NCBI RefSeq assembly: GCF_000478275.1
Contig: NZ_ASJB01000055.1
Coordinates: 120,386-184,385 of the forward strand
DNA: 64,000 bases
Source: Amycolatopsis orientalis DSM 40040 = KCTC 9412
GTDB taxonomy: Bacteria; Actinomycetota; Actinomycetes; Mycobacteriales; Pseudonocardiaceae
Reading direction: 5' to 3'
Under the pieces are notes generated by a model, which worked only from the letters and a program-made list of their open reading frames with translations, searched no databases and had not been told where the DNA came from. The translations under genes and the position numbers were made by a program. The stretch's first letter is position 1, and each line of letters starts with the position of its first letter. Below, in pieces: positions 54,575-63,304 of this stretch.

Positions 54575-55341
54575 CGATGCCCGAAATGCACACGCTCACC
54601 GGGGCATACGCCGTCGACGCGTTGTCCGAAGTGGAGCGTGCCCAGTTCCAGCGGCACCTCGGCGAATGCGCTTCGTGCGCTCAAGAGGTCCTCGAACTGC
54701 AGATGACCGCGACCCGGCTCGGCGCCGCGCTGGCCGAGGACCCGCCGCCGGAACTCAAGCGCCGCGTGCTCGCGCAGGCGATGGCGACCCGGCAGCAGCC
54801 GCCGAAGACGCGGTTCGAGTCCGGAGAGCGCGTCAAGGGCCGCAGGCGCGCCCCGCGCTGGGCGATCGGCGCGGCCGCGGCGGCGATCGTCGGCCTGGCG
54901 GGCACCGCCGTGTTCGGCGGTATCGCCTACGACAACCACACGCAGCTGACCGCGGCGCGGGAGCAGGCGGCGCGGTACGCGGAGCGGTACGCCCCGGTCG
55001 CCGACGTGCTTTCGGCGGCCGATCTCCGGACCGGGCACGCCGAGACCACCGCCGGTGGCGGCGGGACGGTGATGATGTCGCGCGCCAAGGACCGGCTCGT
55101 CTTCATGGCGGCACAGCTGCCGAAGAACGATCCGGGCCGGGTCTACCAGGCGTGGCTGATGTACCCGGGCACCTCGCCGAAGCCCGCCGGGCTCATTTCC
55201 GGTGGTCAGGACGGTGCGCTGCTGGTCGCCGACGGGCTCGGCGGGGCCGAGAAGTTCGCGCTGAGCGTCGAGCAGACCGGTGGTTCGGCGACCGGTTCGC
55301 CGTCGAAGGACGTCGTCATGGTCATGTCGATGCCCGCCTGA
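54571..55341 (+). CDS. rskA: Anti-sigma-K factor RskA
   Basis: 256-residue membrane anti-sigma factor. The N-terminal cytoplasmic ASD has the zinc motif His29-x3-Cys33-x2-Cys36 in HLGECASC. One helix (about 95-117, WAIGAAAAAIVGLAGTAVFGG) leads to the external RskA domain, with FMAAQLPKNDPGRVYQAWLMYPGTSPKPAGLISGG and SVEQTGGSATGSPSKDVVMVMSM. Regulated proteolysis would release SigK. It is the last gene before ftsZ on the same strand. Confidence 0.95.
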   Translation: MTMPEMHTLTGAYAVDALSEVERAQFQRHLGECASCAQEVLELQMTATRLGAALAEDPPPELKRRVLAQAMATRQQPPKTRFESGERVKGRRRAPRWAIGAAAAAIVGLAGTAVFGGIAYDNHTQLTAAREQAARYAERYAPVADVLSAADLRTGHAETTAGGGGTVMMSRAKDRLVFMAAQLPKNDPGRVYQAWLMYPGTSPKPAGLISGGQDGALLVADGLGGAEKFALSVEQTGGSATGSPSKDVVMVMSMPA

Positions 55342-55494
55342 TCCGGCGGCAATACCAGGCCGCCGTTCGGCGCTTCCGCCGGGGTTCGCTCTTGCGCCCG
55401 CGAACATGTTGTGGCAAAACACCTTTGCGACACACGGCGTGGCTACTGGATTCAAGCCAGCCTGGTGCATACCGTCCTGCTTCAACGTCGGCAG

Positions 55495-55520
55495 TTGACA
55501 TAACTCTCAATCTGAACTTC
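55495..55520 (+). promoter_or_regulatory. Candidate ftsZ promoter region
   Basis: TTGACA (55495-55500) is a perfect -35 in an AT-rich island within the 253-bp gap before ftsZ; AGTTGACATAACT also forms a small dyad. The -10 is not convincing. The rest of the gap shows nothing that I can name. Confidence 0.4.
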
Positions 55521-55594
55521 AGCTCGAGGGTTTCGGTTCCAGGCTCAGCGACCGGCGGGCAGCACGAGCACACACGATCAGGAAGGCGGCTCCG

Positions 55595-56917
55595 ATGACG
55601 CCCCCGCACAACTACCTTGCGGTGATCAAGGTCGTCGGTATCGGCGGCGGCGGAGTGAACGCCGTGAACCGCATGATCGAGGTCGGCCTCAAGGGTGTCG
55701 AGTTCATCGCGGTGAACACCGACGCTCAGGCACTGCTCATGTCCGACGCCGACGTCAAGCTCGACATCGGCCGGGAACTGACCCGCGGCCTCGGTGCCGG
55801 CGCCGCCCCCGAGGTGGGGCAGAAGGCCGCCGAGGACCACCGCGAAGAGATCGAAGAGGTCATCAAGGGCGCCGACATGGTGTTCGTGACCGCGGGCGAG
55901 GGCGGTGGCACCGGCACCGGTGGCGCGCCGGTCGTCGCCCAGATCGCCCGCAAGCTCGGCGCGCTGACCATCGGCGTCGTCACCCGTCCGTTCACCTTCG
56001 AGGGCAAGCGCCGCAGCAAGCAGGCCGAGGACGGCATCCAGCAGCTGCGCAACGAATGCGACACCCTCATCGTCATCCCGAACGACCGGCTGCTGCAGCT
56101 CGGCGACATCGGTGTCTCGCTGATGGACGCCTTCCGCTCCGCGGACGAGGTGCTGCTGTCCGGTGTCCAGGGCATCACCGACCTGATCACCACCCCGGGT
56201 CTGATCAACCTGGACTTCGCCGACGTCAAGAGCGTCATGTCCGGCGCGGGTTCCGCGCTGATGGGCATCGGCTCGGCGCGCGGCGAGGGCCGGGCGATCC
56301 AGGCGGCGGAGAAGGCGATCAACTCGCCGCTGCTGGAAGCGTCGATGGACGGGGCGCACGGCGCGCTGCTGTCGATCGCGGGCGGGTCGGACCTCGGCCT
56401 GTTCGAGATCAACGAGGCCGCTTCGCTGGTGCAGGAGTCCGCGCACCCCGACGCCAACATCATCTTCGGCACGATCATCGACGACTCGCTCGGCGACGAG
56501 GTCCGGGTCACCGTGATCGCGGCCGGTTTCGACGCGGGCACGCCGACCCACAAGAAGCTCGACCCGTCGACCTTCGGCTCCCGGTCGAACACGACCGCGT
56601 CCGCGCAGGCGGGCCAGGTCAACGGCGGTGGGGCGACGCCGGTGCAGAGCCCGCCTTCGGGTGCCACGCCGGTTCCGTCGACCGGCTCCAACGGCTACCC
56701 GGTCCCGCCGACGCGCCCGCATTCGCAGATGCCGTCCTCCCGGGGCGAGGGCAACGGCTCGATGACCGGTGGGCTCCCGCAGCCCGGCGGCGGTTCGCGC
56801 GGCTACTCGCCGATCGGGTCGAACTCGACCCACGGCAGCCTGCCCGGCCGCGCCACCCCGGTGCACGACGACCCGTCGGACGACGAGGTCGACGTGCCGC
56901 CGTTCATGCGCAGATAA
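55595..56917 (+). CDS. ftsZ: Cell division protein FtsZ
   Basis: Tubulin-like GTPase forming the division ring. 440 residues. IKVVGIGGGGVNAVNRMIE near the start, the tubulin signature GEGGGTGTGGAPVVA near 105, VVTRPFTFEGKRR, and the T7 loop NLDFADVKSVMSGAGSALMGIG are all present. A Ser/Pro/Gly-rich linker (about 320-425) leads to the C-terminal peptide DDEVDVPPFMRR that binds SepF and other partners. The gene before it is rskA, not the usual ftsQ. Confidence 0.98.
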   Translation: MTPPHNYLAVIKVVGIGGGGVNAVNRMIEVGLKGVEFIAVNTDAQALLMSDADVKLDIGRELTRGLGAGAAPEVGQKAAEDHREEIEEVIKGADMVFVTAGEGGGTGTGGAPVVAQIARKLGALTIGVVTRPFTFEGKRRSKQAEDGIQQLRNECDTLIVIPNDRLLQLGDIGVSLMDAFRSADEVLLSGVQGITDLITTPGLINLDFADVKSVMSGAGSALMGIGSARGEGRAIQAAEKAINSPLLEASMDGAHGALLSIAGGSDLGLFEINEAASLVQESAHPDANIIFGTIIDDSLGDEVRVTVIAAGFDAGTPTHKKLDPSTFGSRSNTTASAQAGQVNGGGATPVQSPPSGATPVPSTGSNGYPVPPTRPHSQMPSSRGEGNGSMTGGLPQPGGGSRGYSPIGSNSTHGSLPGRATPVHDDPSDDEVDVPPFMRR

Positions 56918-56933
56918 TTATCGCGCTGCCGCG

Positions 56934-57002
56934 ATCACGCTGCCAGGGCGCCCATTCAGGGGGAAGGTACATTCTCCCTGGGGGGCGCCCTGCCATCGTG
57001 AT
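56934..57002. terminator. Interrupted hairpin between ftsZ and pgeF
   Basis: CAGGGCGCCC (56944-56953) pairs with GGGCGCCCTG (56983-56992); CAGGG/CCCTG inside and ATCACG/CGTGAT outside extend the stem with bulges. Probable terminator or attenuator in the 170-bp gap. Confidence 0.55.
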
Positions 57003-57087
57003 AGCGGGGCCTGTCGGCCAAAAGGCGCGACTTCAAAAGATCAAAAGACCTTGGTCACCTCAGCCGAGGTCGCCAGGGAGGCAAGTC

Positions 57088-57795
57088 TTGCGGGTACGGC
57101 GGGTTGTCACGACAAGGGCGGGCGGGGCCTCCCGGCCGCCTTACGACACCTTCAACCTCGGTGATCACGTCGGCGACGACGCCGGTGACGTCTACGCCAA
57201 CCGTAAACGGCTCGCCACCGAACTCGGCCTCGCCGAGGACAGGCTGGCGTGGATGGAGCAGGTCCACGGCCGGACAGCCACCATCGTCGACGGCTCCGAG
57301 ACCTCGGCGGCCGAAGCGACCGACGCGCTCGTGACGGCCGAGCCGGGTCTCGCGCTCGTCGTGCTCGTGGCCGACTGCGTCCCCATCATGCTCGCCGACG
57401 TCGAGGCCGGTGTCGTCTCCGCCGTCCACGCGGGTCGCGTCGGCGCGCGGGTCGGCGTCGTCCTCGCCGCGATCGAAGCGATGCGCTCGCTCGGTGCCGA
57501 ACCGGGGCGCACCGAAGCACTGCTCGGGCCGGCGATCTGCGGTGACTGCTACGAAGTCCCCGCCGCCATGGCCGCTGACGTCGAGAAGCACGTTCCGGGC
57601 AGTGCCTGCAAAACCCGCAAGGGCACCCCGGGCCTCGACCTGCGCGCCGGGCTCTGGCGGCAACTCGCCGACCTCGGCGTCGGCAAGATCGGCGTGGATC
57701 CGCGCTGTACCAACGAAGACAAGACCCTGTTCAGTTTCCGTCGCGACGGCACCACCGGCCGGATCGCGGGCATCACCTGGCTGGACGCGTCGTGA
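57088..57795 (+). CDS. pgeF: Purine nucleoside phosphorylase/polyphenol oxidase-like protein (YfiH/YlmD family)
   Basis: 235 residues. The family has been reported as a laccase-like oxidase, a purine nucleoside phosphorylase, and in E. coli (PgeF/YfiH) a peptidoglycan editing factor. The metal/active residues are present: MEQVHG, VVLVADCVPIML and VSAVHAGRVG supply His, Cys and His. I chose TTG 57088 because AGGGAGG lies upstream at good distance and the family starts here. Its neighbours ftsZ and yggS match the usual order. The stop overlaps the GTG of yggS. Confidence 0.88.
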   Translation: MRVRRVVTTRAGGASRPPYDTFNLGDHVGDDAGDVYANRKRLATELGLAEDRLAWMEQVHGRTATIVDGSETSAAEATDALVTAEPGLALVVLVADCVPIMLADVEAGVVSAVHAGRVGARVGVVLAAIEAMRSLGAEPGRTEALLGPAICGDCYEVPAAMAADVEKHVPGSACKTRKGTPGLDLRAGLWRQLADLGVGKIGVDPRCTNEDKTLFSFRRDGTTGRIAGITWLDAS

Positions 57796-58523
57796 GTGTC
57801 GACCGCAAGGCGGAACTCGCCGCCTCCCTGGCCCAGGTGGAAGAGCGGATCGCCGCCGCGTGCAAGGCCGCGGGCCGGGACCGCGACGAGGTCCGGTTGC
57901 TCGCGGTCACCAAGACCTTCCCGGCGCTCGACGCCGCGCTGCTCACCGACCTCGGCGCGCTCGACCTCGCCGAGAACCGCGACCAAGAGGCCGGCGCGAA
58001 GGCCGAAGAGGTCGCCGCACTGCGCCCGGACGCCCGCGTCCGCTGGCATATGGTCGGCAGCCTTCAGCGGAACAAGGCCCGTTCGGTCGTGCGCTGGGCC
58101 GACGAGGTCCAGTCCGTCGACTCCGAGCGGCTCGCCGACGCGCTCGCCAAGGCGACCAGGTCCGCACTCGATTCCGGGCAACGTGATCACCCGCTGGACG
58201 TCCTCATTCAGGTAAGTCTCGACGACGATCCGAAACGCGGGGGTTTCCGGGTGAACGAGGTGGGCCGCCTTGCCGAGCGGATAGGCCATGTGGGTGATCT
58301 TCGGCTCCGTGGGCTTATGGCGGTGGCTCCGCTGGGTATTGACCCCGCTGAGGCGTTCGAGAAACTCGCGCGTGCCTCGGAGCGTCTTCGGGAAGATCAC
58401 CCAAATGCCCGTGAACTCTCCGCCGGAATGAGCAATGATCTCGAACAGGCGATCGCGCACGGCTCGACGTGTGTGCGTGTCGGAACCGCGCTGCTCGGCG
58501 GACGCGGTTTAGCCTCGCCTTAG
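57792..58523 (+). CDS. yggS: YggS-family PLP-binding homeostasis protein
   Basis: 243-residue single-domain PLP protein of the YggS/PLPBP family, thought to balance free PLP and amino acid pools. The PLP Lys is in LLAVTKTFPALDAA near residue 40. WHMVGSLQRNK, VDSERLADALAKA, LRGLMAVAP and ELSAGMSNDLEQAIAHGSTCVRVGTALLG are the conserved blocks. The GTG start overlaps the pgeF stop. Its place between pgeF and sepF is conserved in Gram-positive division clusters. Confidence 0.95.
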   Translation: MSVDRKAELAASLAQVEERIAAACKAAGRDRDEVRLLAVTKTFPALDAALLTDLGALDLAENRDQEAGAKAEEVAALRPDARVRWHMVGSLQRNKARSVVRWADEVQSVDSERLADALAKATRSALDSGQRDHPLDVLIQVSLDDDPKRGGFRVNEVGRLAERIGHVGDLRLRGLMAVAPLGIDPAEAFEKLARASERLREDHPNARELSAGMSNDLEQAIAHGSTCVRVGTALLGGRGLASP

Positions 58524-58605
58524 GGAATACCGTCTCGTCGCTACGGGGAGTGGCGACGGGGGCGGGGGAGCACGGTGCGGGACGCGGCTAAGGCTAGGGA
58601 GAGGC

Positions 58606-59205
58606 ATGAGCGCGCTGCAGAAGCTGAAGGCCTACTTCGGGATGGTGCCCGCGGACGAAGACGGCTATGACGTCGAAGATGACTACCGGCGAGGCTACGC
58701 CGAAGACGGGTACGACTACGACGACGAGCCACCGGCCCGGTCGCGGGGTGGACGCTACCGGGACGTCGATGACACGTATGACGAGCCTGTCGCCCGGCCA
58801 CGGTCACGCTCCGTGGTCAGCCCGGAGCCGGCGGTCCACGGGGCGCTGGCGATCGATCGCCAGCCCGAACCGGTCGCCCGGCTGCGTCCGGTCACCGAGC
58901 CGGTCCGTCCGGCCGTCCGTGACCCGTTGAGCCGGATCACCACGTTGCACCCGACGAGCTACGCCGAAGCGCGGGCGATCGGGGAGCACTACCGCGAAGG
59001 CATCCCGGTGATCATGAACCTCACCGAGATGGAGAACGCGGACGCGAAGCGACTCGTCGACTTCGCGGCCGGTCTCGCTTTCGCGTTGCGCGGGTCGATG
59101 GACAAGGTCACCAACAAGGTGTTCCTTCTCTCACCGCCCGATGTGGACGTCACCGCGGAAGACCGTCGGCGGATTGCCGAAGGCGGATTATTCCTGCGCG
59201 GCTGA
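58606..59205 (+). CDS. sepF: Cell division protein SepF
   Basis: Membrane-tethered FtsZ-binding protein. 199 residues: an N-terminal amphipathic helix (MSALQKLKAYFGMV), a long acidic/Tyr- and Arg-rich linker (about 16-115), and the SepF core LHPTSYAEARAIGEHYREGIPVIMNLTEMENADAKRLVDFAAGLAFALRGSMDKVTNKVFLLSPPDVDV. In actinobacteria, which lack FtsA, SepF anchors the ring. The ATG has GGGAGAGG upstream. Confidence 0.96.
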   Translation: MSALQKLKAYFGMVPADEDGYDVEDDYRRGYAEDGYDYDDEPPARSRGGRYRDVDDTYDEPVARPRSRSVVSPEPAVHGALAIDRQPEPVARLRPVTEPVRPAVRDPLSRITTLHPTSYAEARAIGEHYREGIPVIMNLTEMENADAKRLVDFAAGLAFALRGSMDKVTNKVFLLSPPDVDVTAEDRRRIAEGGLFLRG

Positions 59206-59310
59206 TCACCCGGTGACCGCTGAGCGCAGCCGGATGTGATTTTGTCGACTCATCGCCATCTGACGCCCGTCAACTGCGTCTTTTGACGCGGGGCATGGCA
59301 GAGTGGTTAC

Positions 59311-59595
59311 GTGAATGCTGTGTTGCTGGTCGTCTGGTACGTGCTGTTCGCTTTCTGGCTCCTGCTGACGGCACGGATCGTCGTCGAGCTCGTGCGTGCT
59401 TTCGCTCGCGAGTGGCGTCCTGCCGGAGGGGTTGCGGTAACGCTCGAGACCATCTACACAGTGACCGACCCACCGGTTCGTCTGTTCAGACGAATCATCC
59501 CGACCGTACGAATCGGCGGCGTCGGACTGGACTTATCGATTATGGTGCTGCTGTTGGTTGTGTTCTTCGCGATGCAGCTGGCAACGCCAGGGTGA
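59311..59595 (+). CDS. yggT: YggT-family membrane protein
   Basis: A 94-residue protein with two helices (about 3-27 and 75-91). The loop carries TLETIYTVTDPPVRLFRRIIPTVRIGGVGLDLS, the YggT hallmark with the conserved Asp-Pro-Pro and Arg residues. Roles in osmotic adaptation or in division have been proposed. It starts with GTG. The position between sepF and divIVA is standard. Confidence 0.92.
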   Translation: MNAVLLVVWYVLFAFWLLLTARIVVELVRAFAREWRPAGGVAVTLETIYTVTDPPVRLFRRIIPTVRIGGVGLDLSIMVLLLVVFFAMQLATPG

Positions 59596-59649
59596 TTTTC
59601 GGGGAAGCCCCGGTGGACCTGCAGGCCATGGAGTGCGTGAGGTGATCTG

Positions 59650-60513
59650 ATGTCGTTGACCCCCGCTGACGTGCACAACGTCGCGTTCAGCAAGCCGCCC
59701 ATAGGCAAAAGGGGCTACAACGAGGACGAGGTGGACGCGTTCCTCGACCTGGTGGAGACCGAGCTTGCCCGGTTGATCGAGGACAACAACGAGCTGCGGC
59801 AGCAGGTCGAGCAGCTCGACAACGAGCTCGAGACCACCCGTGGTGAGCTCGAGAACGCCAAGGCGGGCGCCGTAGGCCCGCCGCCACAGGTGCGCGACGA
59901 GCCGTCGCGTCGCCTGGCGCCGGTGCCGCCGCCGCAGTCGGCGATGGAGCAGACCCAGGCCCACTCGATGGTGCCGGACAACGGGGAGCCCAACGTCCAG
60001 GCCGCGAAGGTGCTCGGGCTGGCGCAGGAAATGGCCGACCGGCTCACCGCCGAGGCCAAGACCGAGTCGGACGGCATGCTCGCCGAAGCCCGGACCAAGT
60101 CCGAGCAGCTGCTTTCGGACGCGCGGTCCAAGTCGGACTCGATGGTGAACGAGGCGCGCACGCGCGCCGAGACCATGCTGAACGACGCGCGAACCCGTGC
60201 CGAGACCTTGGAGCGCCAGGCGCGCGACAAGGCGACGACCATGGAGCGCGAGGCTCAGCGCAAGTACACCGAGACCATGAACAACATGAACGCGGAGAAG
60301 GGCTCGCTGGGCAAGAAGATCGAAGAGCTGCGCACGATCGAGCGGGAGTACCGCACGAGGCTGCGCGGGTTCCTCGAGTCCCAGCTGCGTGAGCTCGACG
60401 ACCGCGGTTCGGCCGCTCCCGCTTCGGCGTCCTCGTCGAACTCGGGGCAGTCGGCGTCGTCCTCGGGCGGTGGACAGGGCTACTCGTTCGGTCCCCGCGC
60501 GGAAGCCGGCTGA
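59650..60513 (+). CDS. wag31: DivIVA-family polar growth protein Wag31
   Basis: 287-residue coiled-coil protein that marks cell poles and directs tip growth in actinobacteria. The N-terminal DivIVA domain (MSLTPADVHNVAFSKPPIGKRGYNEDEVDAFLDLVE) binds curved membrane; a first coil follows to about 70, then a Pro-rich linker (71-120) and a long coiled coil (about 115-255) with repeated E(A)RTK/RAET units. The Ser/Gly-rich C-terminus ends near 287. The start is ATG 59650. Confidence 0.96.
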   Translation: MSLTPADVHNVAFSKPPIGKRGYNEDEVDAFLDLVETELARLIEDNNELRQQVEQLDNELETTRGELENAKAGAVGPPPQVRDEPSRRLAPVPPPQSAMEQTQAHSMVPDNGEPNVQAAKVLGLAQEMADRLTAEAKTESDGMLAEARTKSEQLLSDARSKSDSMVNEARTRAETMLNDARTRAETLERQARDKATTMEREAQRKYTETMNNMNAEKGSLGKKIEELRTIEREYRTRLRGFLESQLRELDDRGSAAPASASSSNSGQSASSSGGGQGYSFGPRAEAG

Positions 60514-60536
60514 CCGGCTCTCGGTAGCAACGCATG

Positions 60537-60576
60537 GGAACGGCCTCGGCACTCTCCGGAGGGTCGGGGCCGTTCC
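60537..60576. terminator. Hairpin after wag31
   Basis: GGAACGGCC (60537-60545) pairs with GGCCGTTCC (60568-60576); further pairs inside extend it. It lies 24 bp after the wag31 stop. Probable terminator of the division operon. Confidence 0.65.
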
Positions 60577-60602
60577 GCTTGTCCGTCGTGCTGTAATTCA
60601 CC

Positions 60603-61190
60603 GTGCTCTACATCGTCCTGGTACTGGTACTGGCGGCTCTGGGGCTGCTCGTCGCGGCGCTCATCACCGCGAACTCCCTGTGGGCCTGGATCTCCATCGG
60701 CCTCTCCATCGTCGCCGGGTTGCTGCTCGTCTTCGACTGGCTGCGGCGGCGGAAGAAGCGTTCGGCGGAGGCCGACGCTTCCGTCGAGGAGACGGCGGAC
60801 GACCCCTCGGACGAGACGGAGGAAATCTCGGAGTCCGAGGAGAGCGACGAGAAGAAGCCCGAGGACGCCGAGCAGACCGTTCTGATGCCCGCCACCGGCG
60901 AGCTGGGCGACGCGGACGAGACCGAGCCCGCGGCTTCGGAGACGAAGCCCGTCGGAGACCCGGGTGAAGAGAAGAGCGATCCCGCGGACGTGGCGATCGT
61001 CTCCGAACTCGAGATCGAGGTCGTCGTCGTCGACGAGTACCCGCGGTACCACGTGACCACTTGCACGTGGCTCGAAACCCGGGACACCATCCCGCTCGGT
61101 ATCGGGGAGGCCCGGCAGCTCGGGTTCACCCCGTGCGCGCTGTGCACACCCGACGCCGAGATCGCCGGGCAGCACCGCGACAGCGCCTAG
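60603..61190 (+). CDS. Membrane protein with acidic linker and C-terminal Cys motif
   Basis: 195 residues from GTG 60603: two helices (about 2-22 and 27-45), a basic stop-transfer (RRRKKR), a very acidic disordered linker (50-140, mainly Glu/Asp/Ser), and a compact tail YHVTTCTWLETRDTIPLGIGEARQLGFTPCALCTP. The tail's C...CxxC plus His resembles the small 'YHx(3)C...PCxxC' zinc-type domain seen in other actinobacterial proteins. Function unknown. It follows wag31, so a link to growth or division is possible but unproven. Confidence 0.72.
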   Translation: MLYIVLVLVLAALGLLVAALITANSLWAWISIGLSIVAGLLLVFDWLRRRKKRSAEADASVEETADDPSDETEEISESEESDEKKPEDAEQTVLMPATGELGDADETEPAASETKPVGDPGEEKSDPADVAIVSELEIEVVVVDEYPRYHVTTCTWLETRDTIPLGIGEARQLGFTPCALCTPDAEIAGQHRDSA

Positions 61191-61260
61191 GCCGCGTCCG
61201 CCCGTGCCGTCAGGGACCGCCTGGGCGCGAAGACCGCGAACAAGACTTGCAGGACACGGC

Positions 61261-63078
61261 CTAAACACCCTTGAGCGTCTGAGCCGCTTCGCCGACCGCG
61301 ACCACGTCGGCGGCGATCATGTCGAGCACCAGACGATGTTCCTCGTCGGCGTCCGGCGGTACCGGGATCTCCGTCGCGTCTTCGGTTCCGAGCGCGCGAG
61401 CGGCCTCCTCGACGGCGTCCGCGGTCCCCGCCGGTCCGGGGCGCAGCAAGAGCGACGACGTCGTGACGGTCAGGCCCCGCAAGGCTTCGGCCGTTTTCTC
61501 CAGCGCGTCGCGTTGTCCGGGCGCGGGTTCCTTCGTGCCCGGTTCCGCGGCGAGCAGGCTGTGGTGCGCGACGGCGGCGGCACGGAACTCGCGGCCGAGC
61601 GTCCGCGGATCGACGTCCTCGCCGCGGAGTTTTCGTCCCACTGAGCCGAGAAGCGTGCGGGTGGCACCGACGGCGCTCTCGAACCGTTCCACCGGACCGG
61701 GTTTCGGCACGCCGGGGATCGCGGCGAATCCGAACAGCAGCGCGATCGCGCCGGCGAGGACCATCAGGAGCAGGTACTCGACGAGTACGTAGCGCGGGTC
61801 AAGGTGCTTGGTCGTCGCGTTCATGCCGACGGACATCAACACCATGCAGCCGTTGAAGATCGTCGGGCGCGTCCGCATGACGGAGAACCCGCCGAGCAGG
61901 GCCACGAGTCCGATCGGCAGCAGGAACCCTTGCGGCAGAAGCCAAAGCGCGAGCGCGAGGACGACGGCGCCGCCGAGCGAACCGCCGATGCGCTGCCAGG
62001 CCTTGCTGAGGCTGTCGTGCCATTCCGGTTGCATGATGGCGAAAGTGCCGAGCAGGAAGGACACGGTGAGCGGGTCGCCGGGCCGGAAACTCGCGACGAC
62101 GAGTGCCAGCGCCACCCCGAGTCCGCAACGGAGGGCGTGCCGGAACTGCGGTGACTGCCAGGAAAACGCGCCGCTCAGCTCGATCCGGCGCAGTTCCTTG
62201 CGAAGTCCTTTCGGAACGTCCACACGCGACTCGTCGCGTTCGGCCGCCGCGGTCCGGATGCTTTCGAGAGAATCCCAAAGCGCGGTGACGACCCTCGCCG
62301 TGTCGCCGGGCAGCGCGCCGGGTTCCTCGCGCCGCACCGGCTCGACGTCCTCCGGCTCCTTCGGTGAGCGCACGGCGTCCGCGAGCCTGACGGCTTCTTC
62401 CTTGGCCGCGTCGAGGATGTCGCCGATTTCTCGGCTGTCCAGCCGGTTCCGGCGGATCTCGAGCAACCCGCTCGCCGCGCGGTACCGGAACAGGCCGCCG
62501 AGGACCTTCCCGGTCCACCGGCGGGGCCGGTCCGCGAGCCAAAGCCTCGCCGCGCGTTCCTGTGTTTCGGACGTCCCCGTGGCGAGCGCGTCGGCCAGCG
62601 CCTCCCGGGTCGGCTTGGCCGGATCCTTGGCGCCCATCAGCACCCTCAGCAGCAGGATGACCCCCACCGCGAGCGCGGGCGCGCCCAGGATCTGCCCGGC
62701 CGACGCCGTCCCCGTCAACTGGAAGCCGTAACCGAACAACGACGCCATCCCGAGCCCCAGCCCGACCGTGACGAACCGGGCGCCGAGCACCGGCAGCAGA
62801 CCGGCGACGACCACGATCACCACCAGCAGCCCGATCGCGGCCCACCGCGAGACCTCGCCCAGCAACCGCGGTACCCCGACCGCGAGGATCAGCCCCGGCG
62901 CGAACCACGTCAGCAGCCGCAGATCCGCCCAAAGCGGCCCGCCGACCGCCGCGATGAGGCAGAAGAGCGCCGTCAGCGCGGCGAGGATCGCGGCGTTGCC
63001 CAGGCCCAGCGTGAAACCGAGCCCGCTGACGCCGCCGAGGACCACGAGCAGGACGATGAGGAGTCCGGGCCCTTTCAT
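61261..63078 (-). CDS. FUSC-family (aromatic-acid-exporter-like) membrane protein
   Basis: 605 residues in the FUSC plan: a first bundle of six helices (about 5-145), a cytoplasmic segment of ~165 residues, a second bundle (about 310-455) with FRPGDPLTVSFLLGTFAIMQPEWHDSLSKAWQRIGGSLGGAV, the family hallmark, and a C-terminal cytoplasmic helical domain. Relatives (AaeB, YccS) export aromatic carboxylates or are linked to envelope traits. No partner gene is adjacent. Convergent with the Cys-tail membrane protein across 70 bp. Confidence 0.88.
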   Translation of the reverse strand: MKGPGLLIVLLVVLGGVSGLGFTLGLGNAAILAALTALFCLIAAVGGPLWADLRLLTWFAPGLILAVGVPRLLGEVSRWAAIGLLVVIVVVAGLLPVLGARFVTVGLGLGMASLFGYGFQLTGTASAGQILGAPALAVGVILLLRVLMGAKDPAKPTREALADALATGTSETQERAARLWLADRPRRWTGKVLGGLFRYRAASGLLEIRRNRLDSREIGDILDAAKEEAVRLADAVRSPKEPEDVEPVRREEPGALPGDTARVVTALWDSLESIRTAAAERDESRVDVPKGLRKELRRIELSGAFSWQSPQFRHALRCGLGVALALVVASFRPGDPLTVSFLLGTFAIMQPEWHDSLSKAWQRIGGSLGGAVVLALALWLLPQGFLLPIGLVALLGGFSVMRTRPTIFNGCMVLMSVGMNATTKHLDPRYVLVEYLLLMVLAGAIALLFGFAAIPGVPKPGPVERFESAVGATRTLLGSVGRKLRGEDVDPRTLGREFRAAAVAHHSLLAAEPGTKEPAPGQRDALEKTAEALRGLTVTTSSLLLRPGPAGTADAVEEAARALGTEDATEIPVPPDADEEHRLVLDMIAADVVAVGEAAQTLKGV

Positions 63079-63169
63079 CGGGCCCCGTAGATCGACATAC
63101 CCGTCAACTTAGAGGCGGTGGCGGGGACGGCAACTCGGGCCCTCCGCGGGGTCGCTCCGTGCCTATTTT

Positions 63170-63191
63170 CGCATTTAGTCGACTAAATGCG
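63170..63191. repeat. Perfect 22-bp AT-rich palindrome
   Basis: Reads CGCATTTAGTCGACTAAATG followed by CG on both strands, with no loop. It lies between the divergent FUSC and DUF222 genes. Half-like remnants (GACTAAATGCGG, GTCGACTAAACGCG) occur at 4566 and 36466. It may be an operator or part of a dispersed repeat. Confidence 0.6.
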
Positions 63192-63239
63192 ATTGTTGGC
63201 CGGGCTTCCCGTTTCTCTGCGTATTCGATTTGCGGACTC

Positions 63240-63270
63240 TAGCCCCCTATTGAGTGAAGCAATAGGGCTA
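63240..63270. promoter_or_regulatory. Small inverted repeat before the DUF222 gene
   Basis: CCCTATTG (63245-63252) and CAATAGGG (63260-63267) pair around a 7-base loop, with outer TAG/CTA. It is 35-65 bp before the GTG, and TAGTGT at 63292-63297 could be the -10 of a leaderless transcript. Possibly an operator. Confidence 0.45.
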
Positions 63271-63304
63271 GTACAGGTGTTCGAGTCGGAGTAGTGTTGG
63301 GTCC

